Below, one piece after another: positions 12,001 through 23,521 of a stretch of DNA of 64,000 nt (its first letter is position 1; each line of letters opens with the position of its first letter). The notes under the pieces were generated by a model, which ran no database searches, was not told the origin of the DNA, and saw only the letters and a program-made list of their open reading frames with translations. A program made the translations under genes and the position numbers. Origin of the DNA: Holothuria scabra (Eukaryota; Echinodermata; Holothuroidea; Aspidochirotida; Holothuriidae); assembly GCA_037179385.1 (NCBI GenBank), contig CM074193.1:7647547-7711546 (forward strand), in the 5' to 3' direction.

Positions 12001-15000
12001 TCCTTTTTTTAACATGTGAAAATTAAATGTTTGCTGAAACATCCCTTTAAGGCTTATGCCATTACCTAACCAAGTAGTATTTACAGTAGGCTGCTCACCT
12101 GAGGAATTTTTACAGCATCTGTTGTCATATTTAGGGAAGAGAGAAGTTAAATTGGTTCCAGGTAACCTTCTCCCACTATCCCTTCTCAACATTCTTTTTA
12201 ATTTTCTGGTTGTAAATATTTTGACAAGCCTTTCCTCACTTGTTGTTTTACCTACAGTAACCAGCTTATAGTTCCATGGCATACAAAGCCGCTCACTATG
12301 TGTGATTTATCCAGAATGAAACTAGTTGGTCTAGCTAAGACTAGATCTTTACAGAGGATCATACCTTCTACTGTCTTTCGTTTTACAAGTGTATTTGATT
12401 TTGAATCTACCACACTCTGGACCCCAGGGTACAAGGTTAGTTGAATTATGAAGTCAACAGACATGTCAGATTATATTTCATTCCTTGTAAATCTTGTAGA
12501 AAATAAAACTGTACCAAGTGATCAATATTTAATGAAATATGGTTAAGAGTGGATTATGAGTCAAATGGCCATTATGAAACTTTAAGTGTATTTGATGGTC
12601 AGTATGTTGGCCTTTCCCTTGCATGAAACTTCTTGTAAAGAAGAAAAAGCAGTAAAGAGGTATCTAAGTAATTTTATACTTAGGAAATTATTTTAGAGAA
12701 AGAAATTTAGATATGTGCACTCATGAAGAGAAGTAGATAACATAACTGGGAGGTAAATCAATGACTTCAACTAAAATGTGACATCCACCATTGAAGCTAC
12801 ATAAGTAGAGGACATACAACACAATATTATTGATAAATTGTTGCAGGGCATAATTGATTTGGTATGGCATCCCACTTTGCTATGCAAGCTTACAAAACTG
12901 CTACAAAAAATTTTAAACTGTGCAGCAGCTATTTTTGTAAATGCTACTTTAATGTTTCCATCAGTAATGTGATCAAAACACCAAAATCCTCAAATCTGCT
13001 GCATAAATTGTGAATACTTAGTAATTTCCTGTTACTGTATCTTTTCTTCCAACAGGGAACGTTCCTTACAGAAACACTGAATCAGTGTAAACATTTCCAT
13101 TCAGATCAACCATGTATTGCAGCTATTGAAGCTATGTTGATTAGCTTTGCAGCCAAGGCTTTCACATTTTACCACACCTATTGTCTTAATGCAGTCATGT
13201 CTCAGTCAAACAAGTAAGAAATTATTCTGATATTTTTTTTTTACATTTGTTTACTCTGTTTTGATTCCTTGTCGCAGGCTGGAGAAATATTTGCCATGTT
13301 TGTGTCCTGTGTGTGTAAGCCCATTTGCATGTATTTGTGATTGTGATACTTTTAACTTGTAATCATGATATCTTAAGAGAAGGGTGAATGTGACAAATGT
13401 CATATTTTGTGTATGAGTTGCCCATATTGAGTAGATGATCCCTATCATATTTGGTTGATGTCAAAGGTCATCTAGGGTCAACAGAGGTCAAGGTCAAAAC
13501 CTTGTAAACATGATTTTTCAAGGACCAAAACTCTGAGAGATTGCTTCCTTAGTATGGAGATTACCCATATGAAGTAGATGATCCCTATTGTTCTTGGTAA
13601 AAGTCAAAGATAATGTGGGGTTGCAAAGATGACATCTCAAGAATATCTCAAGAATATCCCAAGCATTGGGGATCTTTTACTGAGCATGTTTATTGCCAGT
13701 GTATGGTTCATGAATGCTATTGTTATTGTGGAGGTCAAGGTCATTTTGGAGTCACAAGATCAGAAGGTCAAAATTTTGTAGACATAATGTCTCAAGAATG
13801 GTCACTATGAGGGATTTCATATACTTAGCATGTGAATTGTCCATATTGAGCAGATGAACACTCTTTATTTCGATGCAAGTGAGAGGTCTTTTGGGGTCAC
13901 CAGAGGTCAGAGCTCAAAACCATGTAATTTCAATACATCAAGTAGGGTAACTATGAGTAATCTCGTTCATGTAATGTAGAGTGTGCATTTCCCATACTGA
14001 GAAGGTGAACCCTATTGATTTTAGTAATTTATGAAACCTTATCAATTTGAAAAAAAAAAAACATAGACTTTCATTTCAGCAACAAGGAATTACTTAGCCT
14101 ATTGGTTTTCTGAAGAAGGCAATGATATAAACAATTGCTTAATTATGTTTTTTAAAGGCAAAGTGAATGTTTGCTGGGTTTTGAAACACTGTTTTAGTAG
14201 CATTTCACCCAATTCAAAGTTTGACCTACCTGTGTTTGCATAGTATTGGATTGGCTTTTTTGCCCTGTGAATGAGCATTTGGGTTGCTCAAGGTAAAAAT
14301 GATAATTCCTTGGTCTTCATGATAGTTACAGTATTTCTGTTCAAAAGATTGTAAGTGATTTTTTTCTGGAGAATTTGTTATAGATTTATCTGCATGATGC
14401 TACAAAGGACTGGTTGTGGTGCCTCATGGCCTTTTTTTGTAATTTTCCACTATAATTTGATGCTGAAAAAAATCTTTCAGCACTGTAATTTTTAGTTTCT
14501 GTGTTTTTTTTTTTTATAAAATCTTTCAGTGTACAATGACATAAAAACATATTGCAAATTTAATTAATAAAATTGTATTTGTTTATCCATTTCTTTCTTT
14601 CACTGTACTTTTCACATCACAGAACTAAAAGTGAAAACCACAGCATTGAGAACAAATTAACAGCAAACCTATTTCTTGCCAAAATAAATGTCGTTGAAGG
14701 GGATGCCAAGATTGTACAGGTGAGCTAATACTCTGCTTATTATACATCATTTCAGCAGCAAACTTTTTTAAATATTGATGGCACAGAGTAAAGGAGCAAG
14801 TGAACTGACAGATTTAATTTATTGATTGTATATAGTGAAATATTGTATGTGCAATACATGCATTCAATCCTGCAACTTGGGGTAAATCCTGTCTACAAGA
14901 GAACAATTTACACAATATCACAAAGATTGTACTTGGTTGTACAAGTTGATCAAAGTGCTACTAGAGTCCACCTCTGTGTAGCAGTTACTTTTGTCAAGTG

Positions 15001-15779
15001 CTTGTCTAAATCTGCCCATTTCTGAACTGCCATTCAAATTTTCCAAATGCATTGCATTGTTATATTGTTATCTTCCCAAAATCCGTCCCCTTCCCTCAAT
15101 ATTGCCCCCAGTGAATTCCCATTCACCACCCATGACTCTTTTCTTCCACAAAAATTTTTATCTACGACAGTTTTCATCCATAAAAATTCCCATCTTCATC
15201 CGTAAGTCTGAGTTTCTGGAGGGGGAAGTTGTCTGCAGAGTAGGTGGGAATTGACTGGAAGGGGAGATGTTCTGCATTGGGATTGTCAGGGCTGAACTGT
15301 CTGGGTGATATCCACTCACACACTATTTTGTACCTGGAGTTGCCCCCACACCCAATATTTTGCATCATGATTTGCCTGTAGTTTTGAGCCTACAGACCCA
15401 TTGTCAAGTACAAATGACAAGCATTATGGGAAAGGGTTTTGCTGCTGGTATTTTGGGGGCCACAATTAAATTCCATTGGTAAAAACAATGCACACCAATA
15501 CTGTCCCACAATGCTTTGTGATTTCTTTTTGGAAAAGGATCCACTGCAGTTCCCACTAGTGATGGACATCTGTGTTGCTAAGTCATACAATGAGTGTTTA
15601 TGAGATATTTAAGCTTCACTTTTCATTAATGTCTTTTCTGTTTGCCTTACTTCCAGTACTGGGTGGATATTATCAAGCAGCAACAGATAGCAGAGTTTCT
15701 CAGACAATCCTATCCATCTATGTCCATTAAGAATCCTATTAAATTGGATTATGAGATGTGCAACAAGTACTCACACTGA
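1472..15779 (+). CDS. SMCR8: SMCR8 (guanine nucleotide exchange protein SMCR8), C-terminal half, ten exons
   Basis: SMCR8 is the DENN-family partner of C9orf72 and WDR41; the complex regulates autophagy and lysosomal signalling. Exons read here: 1472-1599, 2761-2835, 3617-3739, 4625-4738, 6965-7073, 8122-8175, 12258-12435, 13056-13213, 14623-14719 and 15657-15779 (TGA 15777-15779). All have AG/GT borders and the phases join without a break, giving about 385 residues. Recognisable blocks are IYALLSGRTVVI, RTLRLFVPGH, MKLVGLAK, FTSVFDFESTTLW, EAMLISFAAKAFTFY and AKIVQYWVDIIKQQ, in the same order as the C-terminal DENN portion of vertebrate SMCR8. Upstream exons are acidic and Ser-rich, as expected for the variable linker between the two DENN segments. 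The first exon is least certain because its donor lies in a satellite. Introns are 0.7-4.1 kb. Identity is from remembered family similarity, not a search. Confidence 0.9.
1535..2715 (+). repeat. Satellite of about 149 bp that copies an SMCR8 exon end and its splice donor
   Basis: Units of 148-149 bp each contain a coding-like segment ending in CATGGACTCAC followed by GTAAGT. Donors lie at 1600, 1749 (CAAGTAAGT), 1898, 2046, 2195, 2343 and 2492; the eighth, at 2641, is mutated to ATAAGT. The unit is itself a diverged dimer of about 74 bp: TGAAATCAGGTGTAGCATGG in one half matches TGAAGTCAGGTGCAGCATGG in the other. The array ends in a half unit with CATGTAAGT (donor at 2712). Unit length alternates because of AAAAAG versus AAAAG. 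Confidence 0.95.
3121..3381 (+). mobile_element. MITE, TATAGACGAAT family, copy 1
   Basis: About 261 bp between TATCCATGAATCCGG and GGATTCGTCTATA, in an SMCR8 intron. The subterminal segments are also inverted (CCATTACTGGGGTGCATCACC-like on the left, GGCTGATGGACACCA on the right). There is no coding capacity. The ends abut TA, which may be a 2-bp target duplication. Confidence 0.85.
4818..4955. mobile_element. Short inverted-repeat MITE, GGATTGTGGGATA family
   Basis: The left arm has ACAAAGGATTGTGGGATA and the right arm TCTATCCCACAATTC, followed by AATTGCTATTTGG. A clearer relative lies at 18970. It is non-coding and within an SMCR8 intron. Confidence 0.75.
4963..5538. mobile_element. Inverted-repeat element of about 575 bp
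   Basis: The left end AAAGTGTACCTCAAGTCAAA is the inverse of the right end (TTTGACTTGAGGTACATTTT, beginning near 5513). Subterminal motifs are also inverted: TCTTGAGCCCAAATATAAA on the left, TATATCTCGGCTCAAGA on the right. A poly-T run lies inside the right arm. No coding potential; it resembles a foldback MITE. Confidence 0.75.
6082..6790 (+). mobile_element. Minisatellite-cored hairpin-end element, copy A
   Basis: Contains a TG-rich stretch, TTTGTGACACTTAGCT, then about three degenerate core repeats with GAGGTCAAAGGTCA and ending in ATATCTCAAG. It terminates with GAACATTTATGTATCATC and AAAACC. The 5' hairpin is not recognisable, so this copy is 5'-degraded. It sits in an SMCR8 intron. Confidence 0.75.
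7311..7575 (-). mobile_element. tRNA-derived SINE, copy 1
   Basis: On the minus strand the head reads like a tRNA: TCTAACGGTAGAGCAGGCG (A-box region), then GGTTCGGGTTCC (B box). The body follows, with TTGTGCTGAGCA-like and CCAGTGAGCCACAACTGG motifs, ending in TCCATCTAA. Pol III-transcribed SINE architecture. Confidence 0.85.
7640..7880 (+). mobile_element. tRNA-derived SINE, copy 2, head-to-head with copy 1
   Basis: A plus-strand copy of the same family. The B-box-like GAGTTTGACTCCTGG is followed by GAGACTTTAAAAATGGAGCC, AGCATAAGCAGTGG and the end CTCCATCTAACTAAC. The two SINEs lie 65 bp apart with their heads facing. Confidence 0.85.
8301..8319. repeat. TC microsatellite
   Basis: A run of nine TC dinucleotides immediately downstream of SMCR8 exon 8122-8175, in the intron. 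Confidence 0.95.
8944..10311 (+). mobile_element. Minisatellite-cored hairpin-end element, copy B (most complete)
   Basis: Starts with GGTTGCGATGATAAGAGAAACC, a hairpin of the GGTTTC/GAAACC type. ATGCATTCATGATGG and a TG-rich microsatellite (8981-9052) follow. Then come seven core units of about 145 bp whose GAGGTCAAAGGTCA boxes lie near 9163, 9308, 9452, 9598, 9744, 9887 and 10032. It ends with TATCATCGAAACC (to 10287) and GCATTTTTGCATTCTGG. No protein is encoded. The architecture resembles the mollusc pearl elements and Helentron-associated HINE/DINE elements; that assignment is inference. Confidence 0.85.
11520..12025. mobile_element. Diverged inverted-repeat element
   Basis: The left arm carries TCTAAGCATTTCAG, CAAGATATGAGCAG and AAAGTGAACTTGAAGCAAA. 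The right arm carries the inverse of much of it (ATGTCTTGAGAAATACACAT, CCAATGTGAATGGAATTTTT). It is related to the element at 17604-18170. It lies in the SMCR8 intron before exon 12258-12435. Confidence 0.6.
13290..14030 (+). mobile_element. Minisatellite-cored element, copy C (old, diverged)
   Basis: About four degenerate core units with ATGTCAAAGGTCATCTAGGG (13455), GGAGGTCAAGGTCA (13730) and related boxes, after a TGTGTGTG stretch. The unit spacing is near 140 bp. Both ends are too worn to place. It lies in an SMCR8 intron. Confidence 0.65.
15400..15555. mobile_element. Short inverted-repeat MITE, GGATTGTGGGATA family
   Basis: The right arm TGTCCCACAATGCTTTGTGA with TTTTTGGAAAAGG faces a weaker left arm, ACAAGCATTATGGGAAAGG. 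It lies in the last SMCR8 intron, about 100 bp before the terminal exon. Confidence 0.6.
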
Positions 15780-16600
15780 CAGGCAGTAGAGCAAGACAAG
15801 AGATTTACTTGGTGAAGCTTTGATAGACAGGACAATGTTTTGTGAAATTGAAAGATTTATGATGAATTTTATCTGTTGTAAGGACCAGTGAGGTTACGTT
15901 AGGTTAGAGCAGGTTTTACAACTCAAATTATAGCCTTCTGGTGAAATCTAGTAGCTTCATAGCCTTTTTCAAATTGTGGGGGCACATTACCCAACTCCAT
16001 GGACCATCCATAGGACAGGTGGGGTTGTGAGCTCCTGTCTAGCTTGATCATAAGAATCAAACTAATTTCATACCCCGCTTATTAAAGCCCCTTTGCATCC
16101 ACCAGCCAAAGAGCTATAGTGGAACATTAATGTCGTAAAACACCCGGCCAAATCATGAAGTCTAAGTTTTCTTTCGCATGAGTCACATGTATGACTCCGG
16201 CTTTTTGTAAAAAATGTGCAGTTCGATGGCTGTCACGTGACATCAGATGGTCGCACCACCTACCCTTATTTTACTAAAAATGTACTTTTGTAGCTTCCTC
16301 ATTGTATGGTGCCAGTAGTAAAAGGGAACTGGTCTAATATACCAGCAGCTACTGGCCTGTCATTAAACTTACCTACAGTCTCTTGTTAACAGAATTGGTA
16401 AAACTGTTTTTCAATCAACGTGATGATTAAAAACACAGGAGATGAGCATAGCATTGTTGCAGCCCCATACACAGTGTGCAAATTTTACAAAATGCTTTCT
16501 TGATCAAATTCTTACCCAAAGTTGATACCACGAACAAATACCACCACTGAAAATGTAGAACAGTAAATAAGTGTACCAAATAAATAATAAAATACTTGTG
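15780..16600 (+). other. SMCR8 3' UTR with candidate poly(A) signal
   Basis: Non-coding sequence after the SMCR8 stop. The first strong AATAAA hexamers are clustered at 16579-16590 (AATAAATAATAAAA), about 800 nt past the stop, giving a plausible 3' end. No transcript data support this. Confidence 0.5.
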
Positions 16601-17603
16601 TATTTCATTACTCCATTTGATTTGTTAAGGAGATGTCCTTACAAAATCAGATGAACAGTTGTCGGATTTAGTTAAGGTCAAAGTCACTACACTACAGCTG
16701 GCAGGATGTAAACATTTTCAGTCCTTAAAGTAGACATTATTAGTTTTAGTCTTGCGATTTGGGGAAATGTTGATGAGGTAAACAAAAGCACATATTGACA
16801 CAGCCTACCGCATTGTTTCCCATATAATTGTGGTTTTCATAAATATTTGCCCTTTTAGCGTGAAAAGCTGAGCACAATGCTTCCTCTTCAAAAAAAGGGA
16901 TTATTTTTCTGTCATGGAATCTTAAGAAAAGACAGCAAAATGGAAGTGTAGAGATGGTTTATTTTTGGTGTGAAAAGTGAAAACCATTTCAGTACAAGTG
17001 GTTCCATTTCAAAAATGATTATTTATTGCACAGTTTTGGAATCTTTCGAAAAGAATGCAAAATGGAAGCTCAGAATATTCAGTTTCATTCGAATTGTTCA
17101 GTTTTAATGTTAGGGTATATTTTGTGTTTTAACAGAATGACAATTGTCACAGTCTAATCTGAATGAATTGTCTCTTCCACACAGACTTTGCAAACAAACA
17201 TTAACTATATTTAATAATTATTCAGGTATAATTTGCAATGCAATATGTTGTGAATGTTATATAAGTAATCTCTCAGTTGATATTATGTTTTTATAGAAAT
17301 TACAAGAAAAACTTGTAGCAATATTTTATTTGTAGAATTACAGAATGGTATAAGGGAATATATAAAACCTTGCTATTTTCTCTGCGTATTTTATGGACAA
17401 GCAGTTGTGAACAAACATTGATGGGTTTATTATACCATGTTAACTATAAACTACAAATTAGATGCTCTATTTTCTCTGTTGGGGAAATATTTACAATTTG
17501 TCTTCCTAGTTTCTTTGACTTCTTCCAGAGATAATGAATGAGTCTTTTCACTTTTGCTCGTGTTGCAGTCCTATTCGTTCGTCTTTACAATAAGCTTACA
17601 GAC

Positions 17604-18170
17604 TTAAAAGGACAGTTTAGACCAAATTATGTTTTCAGTTTAATAATAAACACACAGTATTCTAAGCATCTGGTGAAATTTCATTCATTTTGCATTTTTC
17701 ATTCTCAAGATATTAGCTATTGAAGTTGACTGTTTCCATAAAAAGTGAACTTGAAGCAAACAGGTATTACAGTATGGCATGGATTCACCTTGGGTGCCAG
17801 TGGTTTGCGTGTCTTTATATTTCATCCTGCTGTTTTGATCATGGATTGTTTAGGGATGCTATCTTGACAGAAAGTAATACACATATTTCAAAATTCAATT
17901 TCTCATAATGCATTCAGGGTTTTAATATATCAGACTTGAGTTGCATGAAATTGGTGGTAAATTTTAAGGAAAACATTGGCCACCATTGTGAATGGATGAC
18001 ATTGCACCTGCTTTCTTCATATTCACTCTTTGTAGAAAATGTGTCAACGTCAACTGCTAACATCTTGAGAACCCTGAACATGAGAAATAAATGAAATTTT
18101 ACCAGAATGATTGAAACATGTTCCTCTATAAATACATCAAACATATTTTGGTTCTGAACTGTACTTTAAA
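17604..18170. mobile_element. Inverted-repeat element of about 567 bp
   Basis: The left end AAAAGGACAGTTTAGACCAA and the right end GGTTCTGAACTGTACTTT are inverted. The similarity continues about 140 bp inwards: GGTGAAATTTCATTCATTTT and TCTCAAGATATTAGC on the left are mirrored on the right by AATAAATGAAATTTTACCAG and GCTAACATCTTGAGA. Non-coding; a second, older copy lies at 11520. Confidence 0.8.
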
Positions 18171-18968
18171 CATTAAATCTCATCTATTGTATTAGAATGC
18201 TGTTATTATCTGTCAAAAATATTAAAACTTTTTAGGCACAAAAAGGTGAGGTGAAAACCTTTCTTCTGATGTTTTCGATGGAAAAAATATAAGGTCATCA
18301 CAATCACTGATTTGTGAATCAAGTTAGGTAATGTAGCTGACCATTTTGTAACAGCTTTTATTGATAAACATCCTTTTTGTTATATTTTATAATTTATTAT
18401 TATCTGCTCTTCCACACATCATAATTAACGGAATTATATGAATCTTAAACTAAGGCACAAAATAGCAATGAGTCTGATTGGTAATGCAATAGGGAAGTAT
18501 TAATCAAATTTATCGCACAGGCAGTGCAGCATTACCAGTGCGCATGCCCCTCTCCCCCTCTCCCCCCCCCCCCCCCCCCCTTGTCTGCTGTGTGTACAAA
18601 GGTTTGCAGGGTTTACGGTTTTCAGGTTTTCTTCTTCCTTTGTTTATAATTGAGCTTGTTGGCTGTGGGTCCATATATTTCACAAATGAATGTTACAGCT
18701 TTTATTTCTTTTTACATGTATGCCTATTGTATGTCCAAGAACAAGAAGGTTTGGGGCCTCAGCTATCACAGACTTAAAACATGCTTGCCATGAAAAGGCC
18801 CCTCACAGAAACATGTACTTCTAAAATCTCAGTATGTGGGTCTTTGATCTGGTTTTCAGCAGAACTGGGGTTTGCACCTGCAGCACAGTTCAAACATGTT
18901 TACCAAGCTTGTGTAAATGAGCTACATGGTCCTTGTCCTTCTTTGTAGTACTGAAAAGATAGTCACCA

Positions 18969-19121
18969 TAGACCTATTTCAAAATAGCAGTTACAAAGGA
19001 TTGTGGGATAGAGTTTTGGTGTTTGTCATTTTTGTCAACAGCATTTTACTGTGGTTAAAATTGACGCACACCCAAAACTCTATCCCACAATTCATTGTAA
19101 TTGCTATTTGGAAATAGGTCT
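18969..19121. mobile_element. Short inverted-repeat MITE, best copy of the GGATTGTGGGATA family
   Basis: The ends GACCTATTTC and GAAATAGGTC are perfect inverses flanked by TA. Inside, CAGTTACAAAGGATTGTGGG is inverted as CCCACAATTCATTGTAATTG. About 150 bp, no coding capacity. Confidence 0.85.
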
Positions 19122-20984
19122 ATTGGAGGGATAAAGACAAAAATGAAAGTAACTGGACAGAGGTCTCAGGAAATAGGCATTTCATGCATGGCTGCACAAT
19201 TTCTTTCAAAATCTGTATGGGTCAGTGCTTGATATGTTTGATGTACACCTTGTACAAGATACAGAGCTGCAGATTCTGTCATCAGAATGTTTCATGCTTT
19301 CTTAGGTCAGGAGTAAAATAGCCATGTGGCTTGTAACATGTCGGTCAGCTATTTTTCCTGAAAGTCGTAAGGTATTGATGCACATTAGTATGATGATTCA
19401 ATTACGCCTCAGCAGTATGTGTAAAAAGTTGTATGTCTGTAGTTTAGTCAGCAGTGAAATAATCTGGTTTATTGCATGTCACTGTATGGACCTCATCATG
19501 CAGTGAGGTATTTCCATAGCAACCGTGCAAAAATGTTAAAGAAAACATGTTTTCCCAGAAGAGGAATTTCCTGCTAACAGTGATTTTTTCCCAGCAAAGA
19601 TTTTCCTGTATCCTGCAGTTTTGTGTATATACAGATATATATATGTGTGTATGTACATACTTGTGCAGACAGTTTCCTTAGAATCTAATCATGTGTTTAA
19701 GAAAAAGTAACTATTTTGTGAAAGATTTTTCAATCCTTATAGATTCACTAAAATAAATGTGAACCTTAAATATTGAATCATCAAGGGAAAAAAATGAGAC
19801 AGTTGCTCATTAGATGTAGTATTGATAATTATTTAATGGAAATTATTCAGATTTAGACATGTGCATACAAAGTAAATAGTTATTTTAGGTTGGGTAGATG
19901 TTTTTCAAGTGTATCTTATCTCACAAAGTGTTACTCATTTCTCTTCAGGTATCCATTCGCTAATTTCATAAGCAGTTGTGTAACTAATTTAAGAATCAAG
20001 ACTTAGCATATATAGTACTAAAGTAATACTTTGATCCTCTTTGAGAAGCTGCAAAGCGTCAGCGGGAGGTTCAGATTGAGAGTGGGAGGCAAAATGTTGG
20101 TTACTTTAAAGGGGGAATGTGGAAAATTTTGGTTACTTTAAAACAGGACATTATTTTGAATGCAAATGGTCTTGGTATTGAATAGTAGATTTGTGAGTTC
20201 ATTTTTATAATCCCCTGTGAGCACTCATATAGTAGTAATTAATACACGACACATGACGCCTAGGAATTGCCACCTTTTGAGAGATCACACAGGACTTCAC
20301 TGTTGTCATCCATGGGCGATGGGATTACCTTTCATCAAGCCTTCATTTTGCTTGAGCTGATTTTCTGAACCATTTTAATGAAGTTTCATTGGTAACATGG
20401 GTTAGTCTTGTAGAGGATGTTTTAAATGTCAGAGGAAACAGTGTAATGTCAAGGTGCAAAAGAAATTAAGGACATAACTGCCATTGCCTTGTGGATATAT
20501 TTTATCCTATTAGTAGAATAAACAAAAGTAACAATTTTGGACCTTTTACTTGATCATTTCAGTTGAAATGGACCTTACCTTTCAATCCCCATACCTGTAA
20601 GCTGTTGCAACACTTTTGAGGGGGTTAGGTAAGGGGATGGGGTGAGTACACCTTTGAGAACTTTGCTCATACCTCTATCACCTATCATGAGTTTATATAC
20701 TCTAGTCTTTGTGGACAAAACCATCCTTAAACTTCATCCACATCATTTATTATATCTGTTCACCATGGATACATTTCTGCATCCTTGGCCCTGTACTTCT
20801 CTATGAATACTTTAAGACCTCATGATTGATAGGATCATGGGTTTACTACTTTGTGAGTTAAGTTGCCATGCATAAATGTATGTGATGCTGCCACAGGTGA
20901 TCATGTTTTTCTCTGACATTTCAAGGGTTATCTTAATTTAAATTATGCTTGCCACTTGAAATTGTTATCTCAACCAACATGTTG

Positions 20985-21515
20985 GAAAGGGTGCAAGACT
21001 ACAACCTCAGACGAATACATAGCTGAGCATTGTGTTGGTCCATAGTGTGTGTAATAGTTATACATTTTGTCAATGTGTTGGCAATGTTGTGAAGTTGTCA
21101 ACATAATTCTCATAGAAGTTAATAACATTTGTTTCCATGAAAATTTTCCAATAGAGAAGTTGCTTAATACCAGTTACTTTGAATCTAGATTCACCGAAGC
21201 AAATTTCACTTTAATTAATATGCGATATACTGATTGTTTTACACCTCAGATCCAATAGAATGAGTTCAAGACTGCGGCCTCAGACCAGTGAATAGCCATT
21301 TATCTTGTTTGTCCACATTTTGTGGGATAGTTGTAAAATACACTTAATCAGTGTGTTGGCAATGTTGAATTTATCAAATTACTTGCATACATCGAAGTTA
21401 ATTACATTTGTTTCAATAAAACTTGCTAGTAGAGAAGTTGCACATACTCTGCCATTATCCCCAGAAGCAAATTTCAGTGAAATTCATATGACCTATACCA
21501 ATTGTTTTAAATATT
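20985..21515 (+). repeat. Diverged tandem duplication, unit about 264 bp
   Basis: Two consecutive units share, in order, GCAAGACTACAACCTCAGAC / TCAAGACTGCGGCCTCAGAC, GTGTTGGCAATGTTG, GAAGTTAATAACATTTGTTTC / GAAGTTAATTACATTTGTTTC, AGAGAAGTTGC and GAAGCAAATTTCA. Neither unit has a convincing reading frame. Confidence 0.8.
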
Positions 21516-22221
21516 TCAACCACTATGCTGTCTGCTCTCTTCAGAGCTTTCTTGATAAATTTCTTACCTGTGCCTTACAATGTAATTCTTCTTACTTACA
21601 ATTTACTACTTCAGGTGTTTTGGAAATAACCATATGTCTCATTATTCAGTGTTTGTAAACTGCACAAAGCACCATTGATGATCATGTAGGCTACTTAAAT
21701 GTAATTATTTTTTTCTTATTAAATATCATTTTTTGTTTTATTTTTGTCATTCTTTTGCTCTTTTCACAACACTCACCTATTCTTTTTACATAACCTTCAC
21801 CCTAATAAAGTTGATGGGAACATACCAATGGTACATAAGGGATGCAGGTCTATTGTGTCCATCCACAGAGTCTTGTGCTAAATCTGTTATGCTCTATATT
21901 GGACCATTCATGTAAATTTCATATTGTTAAGTGCTTATATACTTTTTCTTTTTCCATGCACTTATGTACAGCGGGCTTTCAAGATTGTTGTAAACATTGC
22001 ATCTGAGAATTTAATTTTCATATCATATTATGATTTGTTTATTAAGTCTTATCATTTTCTCACATCTTCCAAACACATCTGGTCTCAGTTTTCGTCATAT
22101 ATTTTTTATTTTCTGGCTTTCTTTCTTTTTTATTTAATCATGAGATATGAAGAGGGCGGGTTTTTCTTATCAGAACTTATCTAATGTCATCTTAGCTATG
22201 TGGTATTTGGAAGTGTCCAGC

Positions 22222-22485
22222 TATAGAAGAATCCAGACAGCAGGTGATGGTCTGATTTCAGTCGGCCATAACTGGGGTCCATCACCTTTTAATCTTTCGA
22301 TTTTCTAGCTTTCCTTTTTCATGGATGTTTGTACACTACAGTGTATCTTAATTCCTTCAATTTTACTGAATATAAGGGTTTGAAACTCATGTAGACCATA
22401 TGTAAAGGCAATTCAAGACTGATGGACCCCACTAATGGCTGTGCACAGTCACTAAAAACAAGCGCTAATCAGATTAGTCTGTAGA
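22222..22485 (+). mobile_element. MITE, TATAGACGAAT family, copy 2
   Basis: Begins TATAGAAGAATCCAGACAG and ends GATTAGTCTGTAG. It shares CAGGTGATGGTCTGATTTCA and the GGATGTTTGTACACTACAG-like centre with copy 1. Its right end abuts the start of an isolated GGATTGTGGGATA arm. Confidence 0.8.
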
Positions 22486-22486
22486 C

Positions 22487-22535
22487 CCTTTTCCAAATAG
22501 CAGTTGCAAAGGATTGTGGGATAGGTCTAAGATCT
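22487..22535 (+). mobile_element. Single arm of the GGATTGTGGGATA MITE
   Basis: CCAAATAGCAGTTGCAAAGG followed by ATTGTGGGATAGG matches the left arm of the 18970 element. No facing arm was found, so it is a fragment. Confidence 0.65.
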
Positions 22536-23117
22536 TAAACCAGTTTTGCCATAGTAAAGTGTCATTGTTTAAACCAGGGAGTTGCTGGAGAGGGAGTGTG
22601 TAGCAACTTCCTGTCTAAAATGATGCATGCCAACCCCTGTCCATGGAGTTGCCAGAGACTACTCCAGTAACTCCTTGCTCTGTCACACATATCTTTGTAA
22701 ATGAAATTTCGAAAAAAAGGTTTGTTTTAGTTAGATCAGGGAGTTGCTAGGGAGTCTTTAGCAACTGTCTGGTTTGATAAGATTTAATGACATACAAAAA
22801 GGAATGTGTTATGTAATGTCGGCTTGATAAAAAGGTAAATTGTAATAAATGCTGTTTCAAGTATGGTGCAAGTTCAAGAATAGGTCTGTTGTAGATGATG
22901 TACCTAGTAAATGAGCGGTGGCTGTTGAAAGAAAAATGTCATATGAAAGCACCTGTAAAATGTTTGAAAATAAGTGAAAGAAGTTTGAAAGTCGTCTGCA
23001 TTCCTATCCAGCTGAGTTATCAGGAGACTGCCTTTACATCAGAGCATGAAATTGGAATTACTTTTTCAGTCTTGTTCTCATTAAGTTTCCAGGATGGATT
23101 ATGTTGTATATATAATA

Positions 23118-23521
23118 CCCTTACAAAAAAAGGTGCGTCAATCTGTGTCTGCACCATGTGTGATCACGTGTGGAAAAACAAAGAAAATCATGCGTGTTCT
23201 TGGGTGACAAACCTGCGTTTTTGGAACCTTCTACTCACAGGTTTGACAAAGGTTTTGCACACATTTCCTTGCCTTTAATATCAAGCCACAGGTTTTGTGG
23301 AAGAATTCTTTGTTATCCCTAGTTTTTATCACCACACGTTTTGCACATAAAACCTGTGTCAAACCCGTGGCAAACCTGTGTCGAACCTGTGACAAATGAT
23401 CAACCTGCGTCAATGTCATGGGAAATCACAGGTTTTCATGCAAAAACCTGTGATAACCCCTGGAAAAAACCTGTGAAAACCTGCAAATTTGGAACCAACT
23501 GCCACACCTTTTTTGTAAGGG
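23118..23521. mobile_element. 404-bp MITE with inner ACCTGTG repeats
   Basis: The ends CCCTTACAAAAAAAGGTG and CACCTTTTTTGTAAGGG are near-perfect inverted repeats flanked by TA on both sides. The interior holds many copies of ACCTGTG or its inverse CACAGGT in both orientations, so the whole element can fold. Non-coding. Confidence 0.85.
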
